Assembly: GCF_016801865.2 (NCBI RefSeq) | Contig: NC_068938.1 | Span: 117,330,615-117,394,614, forward strand | Reading direction: 5' to 3' | DNA: 64,000 nucleotides | From: Culex pipiens pallens | Taxonomy: Eukaryota; Arthropoda; Insecta; Diptera; Culicidae | Shown: one piece after another, positions 30,425-42,636 of the stretch | Numbering within the stretch: the first letter of the stretch is position 1 | Layout: every line of letters starts with the position of its first letter | Made by a program: the position numbers and the translations under genes | The notes under the pieces: generated by a model | The model's input: only the letters and a program-made list of their open reading frames with translations | Database searches by the model: none | Told to the model about the DNA's origin: nothing

Positions 30425-30789
30425 CTTTCTCGTTTTGTGCCAATTATATCCGTGTGCTCTGGATGCGCAGAACTCCAAACGCGCTACTTGGCCGCAAAGT
30501 TTATCGCTATAATTGTTTCACCTGACTTAATATTTGATAGAATTTTCCTACTATTAGAATCCTTGCACAGATCCAACAACAAAGCCATGAATCCCAACTC
30601 AGTGCATGGTGCATTATTACAAATATTGTTCTTAGTGAGAACCAGAAATTTGGATGCACCTGAATCCAGCAATCAGTTGAATAATTGGATTGAACTATAC
30701 ACGGCGATATCGAACTATTTGTTCGAAGTACATACAAATTTCATACTATACAGTACTATAATTGATATACTGATAGAAATATTAGTAAG
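30425..30789 (+). CDS. THADA: THADA homologue, exon d
   Basis: Begins after a 97 bp intron (acceptor TTTCTACTTACAG). 121 codons plus two bases, donor GTAAGT. It encodes the conserved RFVPIISVCSGCAELQTRYL and NPNSVHGALLQILFLVR motifs; the N-x-HGxLLQ motif is a good THADA marker. HEAT-like helices continue to ILVR. Confidence 0.92.
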
Positions 30790-30871
30790 GTAAGTTTGAA
30801 AAACAATAACAACCACAAAAATAAACAAAAACAAGTTATGTTTCAAAAATCTTGCTTATTATGTCTTGCAG

Positions 30872-31570
30872 ATGCCAAAATGTGATTTTCATGGAAGACG
30901 ATCAATTCCTAGATGACCTTCACAATATTGTGGATTATTTGTGCAATCTATCAAAGCAATGGCTATTCTACGGCAGAGAAGCAACTATGCGCAAAATTGT
31001 TTTAATTAAACTAACTATGTACATTTATGCTGACGACGATAAACTACCTAGTGACTGTTTTTTGTGCTGCATTGATCCAGCCAAATACAGTTATGAGTAT
31101 GTGGAATCAATAATGAATTTGGTTATGTTGATTCTAAACTATGAGGATACATCGTGTAACGCTGAACAATTTGAGCTCGATCCGGTTGAAATGCTGTATG
31201 TGAAAAGTTTGAAAACGTGCAGAAAGGATAAGTTCAAACCGCTTCAAGATGAGTTTACCAAATCATTTAGTTTCCACAATCAGTTAAGACTGATTATAAG
31301 TCAGAATATTCAAAATAGTTGCACTGTGAAAGCGTACACAATTCTTAGTTACAGTATAAATGGCTTGGAAGTGCTTCTTTCAAACAATAAAAGCAGAGAA
31401 AATATCGATAAAATGCTTGAGCTAGCAAACGACAAACCTGATCAGCTTAGAGCAAGTATTTATAGATGTATCAAATGTTTATACCAGACTGAATCTATTG
31501 TTACGAAAAACGCTCCCAAAATTGAAATTTTACCTTTGATGGCATCATCTCTGCAGTGCCAAAGTATCAG
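30872..31570 (+). CDS. THADA: THADA homologue, exon e
   Basis: Follows an 82 bp intron (acceptor TTATGTCTTGCAG). 699 bases, in frame with exon d, donor GTGAGT, phase 2. It encodes about 233 residues of less conserved C-terminal helical repeats, including CQNVIFMEDDQFLDDLHNIV, REATMRKIVLIKLTMYIY and SIYRCIKCLYQTES. There are no stops, which supports it as exon sequence. Confidence 0.88.
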
Positions 31571-32058
31571 GTGAGTAAACATTTTAAGCTGACAAAATCG
31601 TTGCAAATACCCTGGGCTTTGTCATAATGAGTATCATATAGGTCTGATGCTTGTTTTGTCAAGGAGTATGATTTGATCCGAAGTGGCTCAAGCTTCCATT
31701 TTTACACATGGACACCACTTCATGCTACGAGAACCCACTTGAACGCAGTCTCAGGGCTTAAGGTCGTATTCTTTGGGCAATGACTGTCAATGATGGTTCT
31801 GAATTCAAGGCCCAGAACTAGTAATTTTTAGATTGAAACATTCTGAATCAAGATTTGAATGTTTCTCAAATGTTTTGCCTTAATCGATGGCCGGTAAGCT
31901 GTCATCGAGAACAAGGAGGTTCTCCGATAGTGGAAATATCACATTTTTATAATGAACCGCTACATATGTGTTTTCCCCTATCTTAATGTGGGTATCAGGT
32001 TAGGAAGCGGGTTTTATAAAAAATATTTTTTGTAGAATTTAGGATTTTAACTATAGAG

Positions 32059-32140
32059 CAGCGATTCTCAACCTTCTTCTAGGCAGCTACCCCCTACCAT
32101 GTAAATCAAGTAGGCCCGTTACTCCCGTTGAGAATCGCTG
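32059..32140. mobile_element. hAT miniature element, 82 bp
   Basis: Ends CAGCGATTCTCAAC and GTTGAGAATCGCTG are perfect inverted repeats. CTATAGAG is duplicated at 32051-32058 and 32141-32148, an eight-base target duplication. Confidence 0.85.
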
Positions 32141-34623
32141 CTATAGAGCAATTCCAGCTCAAATCAGGAATTTTTCTGGTACTTTTGTACCCGACCCTCT
32201 CCGATTTCAATGAAACTTTTTAGGCATGTTATCCTAGGCCTATATAAGGCATGTTTGTGTATATGGACCCAATTGTACTCAAAAATGACATTTGAGAAGG
32301 GCGTAAGTTATTTAATTATTTTTGTATTTTGTAATTTAAACATTACTGTATTTCGAAGCCGTTGCATCGTATCAAAAAGTGGTCAAAGCGAGGGGAACGA
32401 CAGTAATCCATTGAGCTCTAATTGTAATGATTTCATGCCATTTTGTTAGATGTTATCCGATTACAGGATTTGATCGGTCGATAAGATTTCATAGATTGCA
32501 TCGGATTTGGTCGGATTTCTAGGATTTTAAACGATAAAATCCGCTTTGACTTATTTCCATTTTAACGTGTACGTTCTCTGACATTTCTCCAAATGTAAAC
32601 AATGATTTTTTTTTAACGTAGACAAAATATAAAGTTGCGTCAAAGGCGAAATAGAATAGTTCCGGCGGTTAGGGAACAGTGTAGGCGGAAGTGGAACCGA
32701 CTCTGTCGGGACCAGCAAGTTAATAAGCACCCCCGAGTAAAAGAGATAAAAATCGCTAGAAAAATACCGTCAAGGAATACGAAATACAGCATTGGAAGTT
32801 GATGATTTCCGCTAAATCGAGGTCACTTAGGAGACCTCTCAGGAAAAAGAACCGTAAAAGATGGGTAGATAATAAGTAGAAATAGAAATAAGTAGAACCA
32901 GAAAATACAGGTACAGGATTCTAGCAAGGTGGAAGATGTCGGAGCTTCTAGGCATTTCCGGCAAAAATGTGTGGCTCGGATGGTCATTTCCCAGGAAAGG
33001 CCTTGGGAGGTGGAGTAGCCACCCTTGCTGCAGCAAACCAGTCACTACTGGAACTCCCTTCTGGACAAGTTTGAAGAAAGTTTAAACGGGCACATGCAGA
33101 ACAGCGCGGCTTTTGGAACAGTTGTGCGGCATCTGGTACTCGTTCCTGATGGGTATATTTGTTGGCGGATGTTGATGTGCCACTGCACTATGGGCCATCT
33201 CCATACAAACAGGCGGCCAAATTATTTTTTTGCTTTTTAAATGTTTTTTCATACAAATTTGGGTAATTGTATGGTATTGAAATGATATACGTCGATTTTT
33301 ATGACTTTTCATGTTTTTCAATAGTTGATTGTTTATAATAAATAGTCTTTTCATACATTTGCAAGTGCAACAGAATTGCGTATATATTGTATTGCAAGTT
33401 TATATTATTAAATTATGGATAAGCTAATACATCCCCACTTTAAGGACACTACCCCTCCCTCCTCTTTCTTTCACCCCCCCCCCCCTTTCCTCCTCCCCTC
33501 CAACAAAATTTTGTTAAGCGTAATAAATTCATTTTAAGTCAAATATTTATTATTTACTGCTGTGTGTTTCTTTTTGTGAGTCCATGCCATATAACTTGAG
33601 ACCACACCGCCCCCCCCCCCCCCCTTACGGGCATAACTTGCGAAAATTTGAATTGTTAAATCAAATAACAGAAAAATTAATTTTATTCAAAATATTAATT
33701 ATGAAGTAAAACGATAAAATACAAACCATATTCTTAAAATTCATTTGATTATAGAGTTTGTGACAGCTTCAGGATATGTTAAAGGTATTTTTTATGATGT
33801 TTTGTACTAACCAACATAGAACTTAAATGTGGATCAGTTTCATGGATTGATCGCAGAAATTCATCATGCTAAGTCAACATTTTGCTGAATACTTTTTCCG
33901 GTATCAAACTGAGATTCTCCAGTATCGCTTGAGAAACTTCGGTACGAATACCTTATTTTGACTAAGGTACTCAATTTTAAATGTAGGCAACAGAAAATTC
34001 CAATAAAGTCATTTCGAACTTCTTGAAACCAGGTATTGATTTTTGAAGCGACGATGCCCACGAAGTAGGTAGCAAAGCAAGTGAAATAAACGGGCGCATA
34101 TGTAGATTGCAGCAAATTTTGATAAAACGTAATTGTTCAAAATGGCATATCTCCTAAAACGCAAAAAATCGCAGGCTGGAAATTTCAGCAATGTTAGATT
34201 ATAATCTAATCTTTCAAGTGATCTTAGTTTCATGTTTAGCATCGGTTAGCAAAAAAAGTACTCGATTAACAAACACAAAAAAAATATGATTTGTCAAAAA
34301 AATGCTCCAGTTATTCGATGAAAACTTCAGTGTTTGGTTTGGAAACAACATTTTATCTATTAATAGTATCAAAGCTTATCTCATTATCTTTCCAACGATG
34401 TATATTTGTCCTAATAAAACATTTAAAATGGCTGAGCTATGTTAAAATTAAACAATCAGCCTTTTTTACGAAAAAAGCTAGTTTTTTACTCCATTTTTTG
34501 ACTTTCAGCTTGCGTATCTCCTTAATGAACAAACTTAGAGCTTTGAAAATTTGGATTTTTCTTAGTTAGAACATTTACTTTCGAGAAAAAATACCAAAAA
34601 ATATTTGGAGAAGGTCACTTTTT

Positions 34624-34809
34624 TTACCATAGTGCACTGGTCGTGACACCGGAGGTACCCGAACGGGTTCGCACTGGTGATCTTGGAACATATCCGGGAT
34701 GCAGTATTTTTTGTCGATTCCTTCTGCGCTCACACGGCCGGTAGACGAAGTTTGCGAGTTTTTTTAAGGCCGCTCTCGAACTACCACGGCCACGGCCAGC
34801 CTTTGGCAT
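34624..34809 (-). other. Unrecognised 61-codon open frame opposite THADA
   Basis: ATG at 34809 opens a basic frame (MPKAGRGRGSSRAALKK, then RRNRQKILHPGYVPRSPVR). It stands out in GC from the intron around it and may be a fragment of a basic or ribosomal-type protein gene. I cannot assign it. Confidence 0.2.
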
Positions 34810-36467
34810 GCTGCAGGAGCAAACTCGCGGGTAATCACTGTTAATTACGACGAAAAAAAAAAATCGACAAAAACGATAGAGCACTGAGCACTTGACTGCT
34901 GCTTGCTCTCGTGCGTACACGGAGGGGGCAAATTTAGTTTTATTAGCGAAAAGTAACAGCTGTTTTAATTTTAAAACGATGCAATTTCAAAACATAATCA
35001 TTTCAAAAAAATGTTCTACAATTTCAATGCACGAGGTGGCTTATGAAAGAGGAATATGTAAAAGGCTATTTATGAAATTCGAGATATCTTCATTTGAATT
35101 GTCAAAATTTGAGCATGAGCATGGTTGACTGCCAATGAGCTGCTACTCCGTTATTGACAGATCAGCTGAAGTTAAACAATGAATACAAAATGATCAGTGG
35201 GAGCCAACCATTGGTTCACTGTTTAACCTCTGAAGATCGCTACTTTATTAGTCAATACCGGCCCTCCCAAGAAGCCTGCAGTTCAACGAAAGAAAGGAAT
35301 GTTAGTCCGATAATTGAAGTTGCAGACTCATCAAGCATACAGCTTTTCGCTATATACCTGTTGATACCGCATGAGACTGTTGAAACCAAAGCATCTCCTT
35401 AAGCATCACGTGATTTTATTTTTTTGGGTTAGAAGGATAAGGTATTGGCTTTTCGATGCCTCCCGAGCTACGATGCTATGGGGAGGACTTTCATATCAGA
35501 CCCGTCGTCGAGCCTTCCGAGCAACGATGCTATGGGAAGGTCTTTCTGGTTAACACACAAAATCACTCACACACAGTTATTTTGCTCCACTATTATCTCG
35601 ACGTTCCAAAATGTCAGCGCGTCTTTCGATCATTATATAAAAATGGCTTTTTCACCGTAAAAAAATAAAACCTTATTCAAAAAAGACACAAATAATTCAG
35701 TAAGGCAAGCGCGTGGCCTCGTCGTAGCATACAATTCACGACAAAAATGCGAAACAAAAGGCACATAAAAAAAACTTTTCACTCCGAATATTTTTTACGA
35801 CAACGCGCTCCCTTTGCCAATTATGCACTCTCATTCGATTACCACAATCACTCACCCCATAGAAACAGCGACACAAAAGCACACAAAAAATTAACCTGAA
35901 TAATCACGACAACGCGTCTCACTTCCAGCGTACCACTCTTCATTTGAATTGTCAAAATTTAATAGAAAAGTATATGTTTCATACAAACTCAAAATATTTC
36001 CCTAAATTAATACTAGCTGATTGGGAATCACAGCCAAAACTACATGAAAATAATAGATAGTCAGTTAGTTAGATAGATAGTTGGCCGTCAAAAACTCCTA
36101 GGTACGGCGCTGCATCGATGCAAGTCTTGCCAAATAGCAAACAATTAAATTCTTTTCAAACCGACCCGCAATACCTCTCGAGGTGTACCCTAGAGTTTAC
36201 CTTATTCTACTAACATTGAGTTTAAACCTCCCTATAAACATCTCTACCACTAAGGTGACGCCGGTGACGCAGAGATTCTTGCGCCCTTTAGATAGGAATA
36301 GGTGTTTACAAAATTCCTTCATTTCCCCAAAGGATAGCATAGTCTTAAAAAAACACTTTTTAAACATTTCCCGATTTTGGCAACAGAACGACACTATTTC
36401 TTTTGGCCACGTTTTTTTTTGTTTTTTTTATAACTCTTAATGTAATGTATTTTGTTTTTATTTTCAG

Positions 36468-36652
36468 GATAATAGCTCTCGATATTTTGAGCATCGTCTC
36501 TAAATATTTTGGAAAATGCAGGTGTTTTGCATTTTATCTGAATTTTAGCAAAACCATTCTTATGCTTCTCCGGGACGATGATTCAGACGTAAGAAGTGCT
36601 GCTACCAGGATAATTACAGATATGCTCAATGGGATGGAAAAAATAAAAACAG
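36468..36652 (+). CDS. THADA: THADA homologue, exon f
   Basis: The first base completes the arginine codon from exon e. It encodes RIIALDILSIVSKYFGKC and LMLLRDDDSDVRSAATRI, the late HEAT-type repeat of THADA with the D-D-S-D-V-R motif. The donor is GTAAAT after one base of the next codon (phase 1), so at least one more exon is required. I found none in the remaining 27 kb, so the C-terminus probably lies beyond the window. Confidence 0.88.
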
Positions 36653-37919
36653 GTAAATTCAAAAAGGCCGTTGCAAATAGGGTGTAATATAGAAATCGAT
36701 TTTGCAGCACAACATTTTTTCAGTTCCTTTTGGGGTCCTAAACAACTCCCCAAAGATTGGGAACGATTGATTTAGTCTTCACTTATGCGCAAAACGATTA
36801 ATTTTTTAAAGAGAATTTGTTTGGGAAAAACATTTTGTTTTTGAATATTGATTTTTATAAAATTCTCGTTTTACGTGGAGCAACGGTTTAGACCAGTTTT
36901 CAAGACGCTACAGTTCAAACTCGATAATTCCGATTTTTGGCAATATGGGTATCAATATTCATGGTTTTTGATAATGATAATGAAAATGGTAATTTCGAGA
37001 AAAAATGTGGCCACAACCTGGAGTGGCCGGTGCCCTAAAGGAAAGTTTTCCCGGGAGACATTTACTGAACCAACGAGTTTTGGCAATATGGGTATCACAA
37101 CTCATGGTTTTCAATACTGGCCATTACGAAAAAGGTGGCCACAATCTGGAGAGGCCGCTACCTCACGATTGTTCCGATTAGGGGACAATCTGGGTGCTGA
37201 AGAGACAGAATGCGTAAAGTGATTTTCGAATGGTCCCCACTACTCCTCACTAATACAACTGCACTACAGCTGTAAACATAAACAAAGTAGAAGGCTATGT
37301 TCAAGCTCAAGCGTGACATTTTTTTTGCTGCTGAAGTGACTTGTTTTGAAACATTTTGGATCTGTTGATGTTAGACTTTTCGCTGACAAAATTAAGTACT
37401 TCGCTTGTGTTTTGTTCATAGACTAAACGATGGGCGGCCAAAAGAGGCCTTTTTTGTTTTTCACGTGACGAAAAATTGCGTCAGAAGTGGGTGGAATTTA
37501 GTGAATCGTAAGAGCATCCAAATGGCACTTTTGAATGTTTCAAAAGTTCGACGCCATCAACTTTTTTTTATTTCTGACAAAATAAATTATTGATCGATTA
37601 CAATACTTGCTATTTCTTGGGAGTATTTTGCGAACAGTAAATTGGTTCCGCTTTGACAGTTCTAAATTGAGGCCGCTTTGCGAACGACTATTCAGCACCC
37701 AGGGGACAATCATCGAACCATACAGATATCATGGTTTTTGATACGGAGCATAATAATAGTCAAGGCACGAAATCGAAAAAGGGCTCATTTTCTTGTGTCT
37801 AACGGCAAATCATGTAACAGGCTAGGTTTTAATTGATCTAGACTAAATCGACCCCGCTGAGTCTGAATATCGCGGTCACGAAGCCAGGAAGCGAGATATT
37901 AAAGATGGCGACCAATATC
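36653..37919 (+). other. Intronic sequence with satellite-related fragments
   Basis: 36930-37170 holds two diverged units related to the satellite at 9866 (TTGGCAATATGGGTATCA, GTGGCCACAACCTGGAGTGGCC). 37790-37919 is a diverged unit of the 153 bp repeat at 45912 (CATGTAACAGGCTAGG ... AAGATGGCGACCAATAT). Between them, 37430-37520 has a short THAP-like reading (see findings). No exon is recognised. Confidence 0.55.
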
Positions 37920-37976
37920 GTCTTGCGAACCTTCGAGGTGAACGGACACTAAAGCTGCGGTATTTTTTACTACCTA

Positions 37977-38821
37977 GGGGAGTTTGGGGTAATATGGACA
38001 GTGGGGGTAATTTGGACACCCCTTTAAAAATCACGTTTTCTTCGGATATAAAGTGAAAACGGCAATTTAAGTGATAAGGCTAGTACAAGTAATGGCCTAG
38101 GAGTATGGACAAACCAAAAAAGTTGGAATAGGTTAAGTAGTTTTGGTATAATAAGTAAAAGTTTCCAAAGGCCGGTTGGCACTGCCTTAAATTCTAATAT
38201 TTGAAGGTTAGGAAATAAGGTTTTGCAGGGGTTGTATGGCATAAAAGTGGACATTTTTTGTTTAAGGGGGTTGCTTGGACGATGCCTGAGATATGTACGT
38301 ATAAAAATTGTGCATTTTATCCATTTTTATCATCAAAAATCGCAATTTATGATAGAATATGCTATGGGGGTAATTTGGACATGGCTTGTGGGGTAATTTG
38401 GACATACCAATTAGCAATTACAAAACCAGGTTGAAGGATAAAAAACATGCTCAAAAAATCAAATGTTAAACTTATTCATCAACATGTGTCCAAATTACCC
38501 CACAAAAGGTGTTCATATTACCCCACAAGGTATGTCTATATTACCACACAAGGCATGTCCAAATTACCCCATAAGGCATGTCCAAATTACCCCATAGGGG
38601 TGTTCATATTACCCCCACACAAAAATGTGGGGGTAATTTGGACACCTTTTAATTTTTGCGATAAAAATGGGTTTTTCATCAAAATTTATCGAAATGAATG
38701 ACATTTTTCCATCAAATATGGTCTCTATTATCCTCTGGTGTCATCCACATTCCTTTAAAATATCCATACAGCCCGTAACAGAGCAATTTCCTTAGGGTGT
38801 CCAAATTACCCCACACTCCCC
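37977..38821. mobile_element. TA-target miniature element GGGGAGTTTGGGG, copy 2 (845 bp)
   Basis: Same ends as copy 1 at 13448. TA at 37975-37976 and 38822-38823 is single in the unoccupied Jockey copy B (TACCTAAGCTCAG at 62041-62053), so the empty site is in this window. Confidence 0.92.
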
Positions 38822-38980
38822 TAAGCTCAGAGTTATTTCAAACAAAATTCACAGTCTTTTTAAAGACTACCTGAGTTATTTTCCCAAATTCTAAACAGTC
38901 TTTTCAAGACTAACCCCACCTGAAATTTTGTTGTATTTTACAAACGAAGCCATCTTTTTAAAGAGAACTTTGCTTGCAAA

Positions 38981-40164
38981 ATGCGTCAAAACAAAGGTAA
39001 ACGCAAATCTTCTGAAGATTTTTTCGTTACGTCGGTGAAGCGTTTGAACGCTAAACCGGCTAACGGAAACAGAAAAAGGAAACAGCCTCATCCGAGGTCT
39101 GATTCTGATTCTGAAAGTGAGGTCAATCCTCCAATTCCATTGGCAAACAGTGTCGGTGTTTTATCCAAAACTGTTGACAAAGATCCTTCTCCTCGTACTG
39201 AGCCTTCTGCCGTCGAGAAAAGAGTAAAGGCTCCGCCAATTGTAGTGACTTCCGTCTCCGATTTGGCCAGCTTTCGAACGCAACTGAAGAATTGCAAGGA
39301 AACTTGCAATTTGAAGGTTTCGTTCCAGCTTGGTCGAAGAGGAGAATGTCGCTTGTTGACGGAATCTTTACAAGATCACCAAACTTTTGTTGGTTATTTG
39401 AAAAACCACAAACACAATTTCTACACGTATGAGACCAAGAATGCTCGTCCATTCAAGGCGGTCCTGAAAGGTCTCTCCAACGACTTGTCGGTGGATGAGA
39501 TCAAAAACGAACTTAAGGTGTTGCTTGGCTTTGCCCCATCCCAAGTAATGCCAATGAAGAAAAAATCAAACGGGAATATTTCTCGCTTTGGTTTGACTTC
39601 ACAATTTTATCTGATTCATTTCAACAGAAATGAAATCAACAATTTGAAACTTTTGGACAAAGTTCAGTTTTTGTTCCATGTACGGGTAAAGTGGGAGCAT
39701 TTTAAGAAACATGGCGGTAATGGCCAGAATCTGACCCAGTGCCGGCGTTGCCAGGCATTCGGTCACGGTACTGACCATTGCGCTATGGTTCCAAAATGCA
39801 TGGTTTGCGGGGATTCTTCTCACGACAAGGACAATTGCCCGTGAAAAAAAAAAAGTTTTTGGATTCTCGTGCTAAGCATCAGCCGAAATCCAAACCGAAA
39901 TTTTCTCAAAGTCAGGTTGTACCTGCATCTTTAAATCAAACGTTCGTGCTGTCTCACTCTAACAATGCTAGAAATACCCCTACCGTGGAAAAGTTAGGTA
40001 ACACTAATGGTATTTCTTATGCCAACGTCGTTTCGGGTTCGGGTTCATCCACGAATTTTAAATCCTCTCTTCCTGAAATTGAGCGGTACCTCAAATCTCA
40101 TTTGAAAATGTTGGCAACGCTATGGGATCTTCTGATCTCGGCGATGTTACGTTTGAAAAAATGA
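38981..40164 (+). pseudogene. Jockey copy A ORF1 (Gag), disrupted
   Basis: The first 287 codons match copy B ORF1 closely, through the pre-zinc region and two knuckles (CRRCQAFGHGTDHC, CMVCGDSSHDKDNC). A deletion of about 70 bases after position 39840 removes the third knuckle and shifts the frame into a stop at 39842. The remaining C-terminal part continues in another frame with further small deletions to about 40164. Confidence 0.85.
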
Positions 40165-40287
40165 CTTTTTTGCAAAACTCACTGTTTGGTTTGATTCAAA
40201 CAATGAGTAATGCTACATCCATGATGGAAGCAATCCAGATTGGATTAAAATTTGCGAATGATGTTGTTCTTACCCTGAAGTTTTATC

Positions 40288-41222
40288 ATGGATCTAAGTA
40301 ATTCCATCAATATTATGAATTTTAAAAGCGAAAGAAAATGAATTTTTCAACTTTTTACGAGTTCATAACGTGCATGTTGCTGTTATAACCGAAACATTTT
40401 TAAAAACTGGCACTTATTTGAAAAGTGATCCAGATTATAAAGTTATAATCAATAACAGAATGAATCGAAATGGCGGTGGAGTTGCAATAGTTATCCACCG
40501 TAGTATGACTTATAGCACGTTACGTGACTTCAAGTTAAAAGTTATTGAAAGTTTGGGCACTGAACTTGAAACTTCTTTTGGGAAAATTATGATTGTAGCT
40601 GCATATTTGCCTTTCCAATGCACTGGGGAAAATAAAAATTATTTCAAAGGGGATTTGAATAAACTTACTCGGCATAGATCTCGATTTTTGATTATCGGTG
40701 ATTTTAATGCCAAACACCAATCTTGGAATAATTCAAAAGTAAATTCCAATGGTAAAATTCTATTCAGAGATTGCACTTCTGGTCTTTATTCGGTTTTATA
40801 CCCGAATGGGCCAACTTGCTTTTCTTCTGTTAGAAATCCATCAACAATTGATTTGGTTTTGACAAATCAAAGTCAGTATTGTGGTTCTTTAGTGACGCAT
40901 GCTGATTTTGATTCTGATCATCTTCCAGTAACTTTTTCACTTTCTCATGAAGCAGTTACCAGACCCAATAGTTCTGTGTTTAATTATCACAAAGCTAATT
41001 GGGACAGGTATCAGCATCATATTGAGAATAATTTAAATCATGATTTTGTTTCAGAAACCAAAGCTGATATTGATTCAGCCTTGGAATCTTTAACTAAAGC
41101 AATTTTGGATGATAGGAATATTGCTATTCCGAAAGTTCAAGTCAAATTTGATTCTCCCATTATTGATGACGATCTTCAGCTTCTGATTCGTCTGAAAAAT
41201 GTTCGCCGAAGACAGTATCAAC
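40288..41222 (+). pseudogene. Jockey copy A ORF2, endonuclease part, frameshifted
   Basis: ATGGATCTAAGTAA at 40288 marks the ORF2 start overlapping the ORF1 end. Compared with copy B, 14 bases are missing just after GAATTTTAA, putting the rest out of frame. From 40370 the endonuclease reads open: ITETFLKTGTYLKS, GGGVAIVIHRS, IGDFNAKHQSWNN and SDHLPVTFSL, an apurinic-type endonuclease core. It is then cut by the 41223 insertion. Confidence 0.85.
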
Positions 41223-42636
41223 CCCAAGTAACCACAAGCACTTAATTGAAGTATTAATTCAGTACTAAATCAGTACTGGAATGTTTTGAAGTAGTAAATA
41301 AGCTTTGTGAATGCTTCAAAGTACAAAGACTATGCAGCATTACAACTAGCATTAAATCAACATTTACGACCTTGAAAATGTGCTTCAAAGCATTTGATGT
41401 TTATCAACAAAGTAACCATCGATACGGGAAACATTTCAGCCAGGCACGCTCTTATTGACTTTTATCCTTCTCCCATCATATCGTTCCAATAAGCGTGCGG
41501 GCTAAGGCGCAATTCCCCCAGTGTGCATCAGTTTTATTTTTGCGTGAACTGGGTTCAATTCCCGCTGACTGAAGGTTTTTTTTGTTTTTTTTTTGTGGAA
41601 AACTGCAGCCTGTAATTAAGTTAAATTTTTCAAAACATATTCCCATAGCACAAAGGACATTATCAAAAGTCCTCTGGTAAATTGAATGACTTTTCTAGCA
41701 AGCAAAAAGCAGCTTTCCGGAAGTCTGATACACTTTGTGAAATTTTGCCAACCGTGGACCAAGCACTCCTCGGAAAAGCAGTTCCCGTTAGCCGTTAGCC
41801 AGTGCTTGTCCCTTTTAACCCGTAATTAATTGTACTGCACTTGACTGGCTGGCCGCAATTTGCTGAGTGATAATCGATAATTTCCGCCCAACGAAGTCAC
41901 AACGGAAACTCGAAACAGCAGAAAGAAAGTCTTAATTAATGTTCGATGCATCAACCACATCGATTAAAACTTTCTAAACAAACACTCAATTCCGAATACA
42001 TCAGTTGGCTGGCGCGCATCCTGGAGATCGACGAGAAAAATGTAAGAATAACATCAAAGTGTCACACTCACACATGAAACGCAACAGGAGAAAAAAAACA
42101 AAGGAGGCCCACCACCAAGTGTGAGTGGAGCAGCTGTTCTTTTTTCCCCCAGCCTTGACGTCGATAAAGCAGTTTGTTTTTGTTCGAGCTTTCGGCGAAG
42201 CATTAAAGGTGTATTCACATTATACCGCATCCGCAGCCGCAGCCGCATCCGCACAAAATTTGACAGTACGGACGCACAGTGCGGACGCGATTTCTCCAAT
42301 GCATTTCATATGCAGCCATTCACACTGTTCCGCATCTGTATCCGCAGTACGGATCCGTATACGGATGCGGAACAGTGTGAATGGGAACATTTGAAATGCA
42401 TTGGAGAAATCGCGTCCGCACTGTGCGTCCGTACTGTCAAATTTTGTGCGGATGCGGCTGCGGCTGCGGATGCGGTATAATGTGAATACACCTTAAATCG
42501 GCATCACTGTGCGCCACTTGAAATATTTCTCAAGGGAAAAGTGCTGATTAAATGTTTTGAAGCAATATTTGCTGGTATTAAATGCCAATATAATGCTGAT
42601 TTAATGCTGCTATTTAGTGCTTCGCGGTTACTTGGG
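41223..42636. mobile_element. 1.4 kb DNA element CCCAAGTAACC, two-base AC duplication
   Basis: Ends CCCAAGTAACCACAAGCAC and GTGCTTCGCGGTTACTTGGG are about 20 bp inverted repeats with two or three mismatches. AC flanks both sides; removing the element and one AC restores the open Jockey frame across QYQ-RSR. Near 41500-41575 a tRNA-Leu/Ser-like piece (GGGCTAAGGCGC ... GGGTTCAATTCCCG) lies inside. No transposase is seen. Confidence 0.8.
42207..42493. mobile_element. 287 bp palindromic miniature element, TAA duplication
   Basis: AGGTGTATTCACATTATACC from the left equals the inverse of the right end, and the near-perfect stem covers almost the entire element. TAA is present at 42204-42206 and 42494-42496. 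The arms are rich in GC(A/T)GCGGATGC. The TAA duplication suggests PIF/Harbinger-type movement. Nested in the 41223 element, itself nested in Jockey. Confidence 0.85.

Larger units (their letters stand above)
31571..36467 (+). other. THADA intron of 4.9 kb
   Basis: Donor GTGAGT, acceptor TTTTTATTTTCAG. Apart from the 82 bp hAT element at 32059 I see C runs (33473-33484, 33610-33622), AT-rich sequence and short worn repeats near 35370-35560 (GAGCAACGATGCTATGGGAAG-like words twice). No gene is recognised. Confidence 0.7.

Noticed and set aside
36700..36780. Possible further THADA exon after the acceptor-like TTTTTTCAG at 36713-36721
   Set aside because: In the required phase it hits a stop within about 17 codons and the text resembles common AT-rich repeat sequence.
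42121..42491. 119- and 61-codon frames across the 287 bp palindrome
   Set aside because: The same peptide is read on both strands because the DNA is a palindrome; not a gene.
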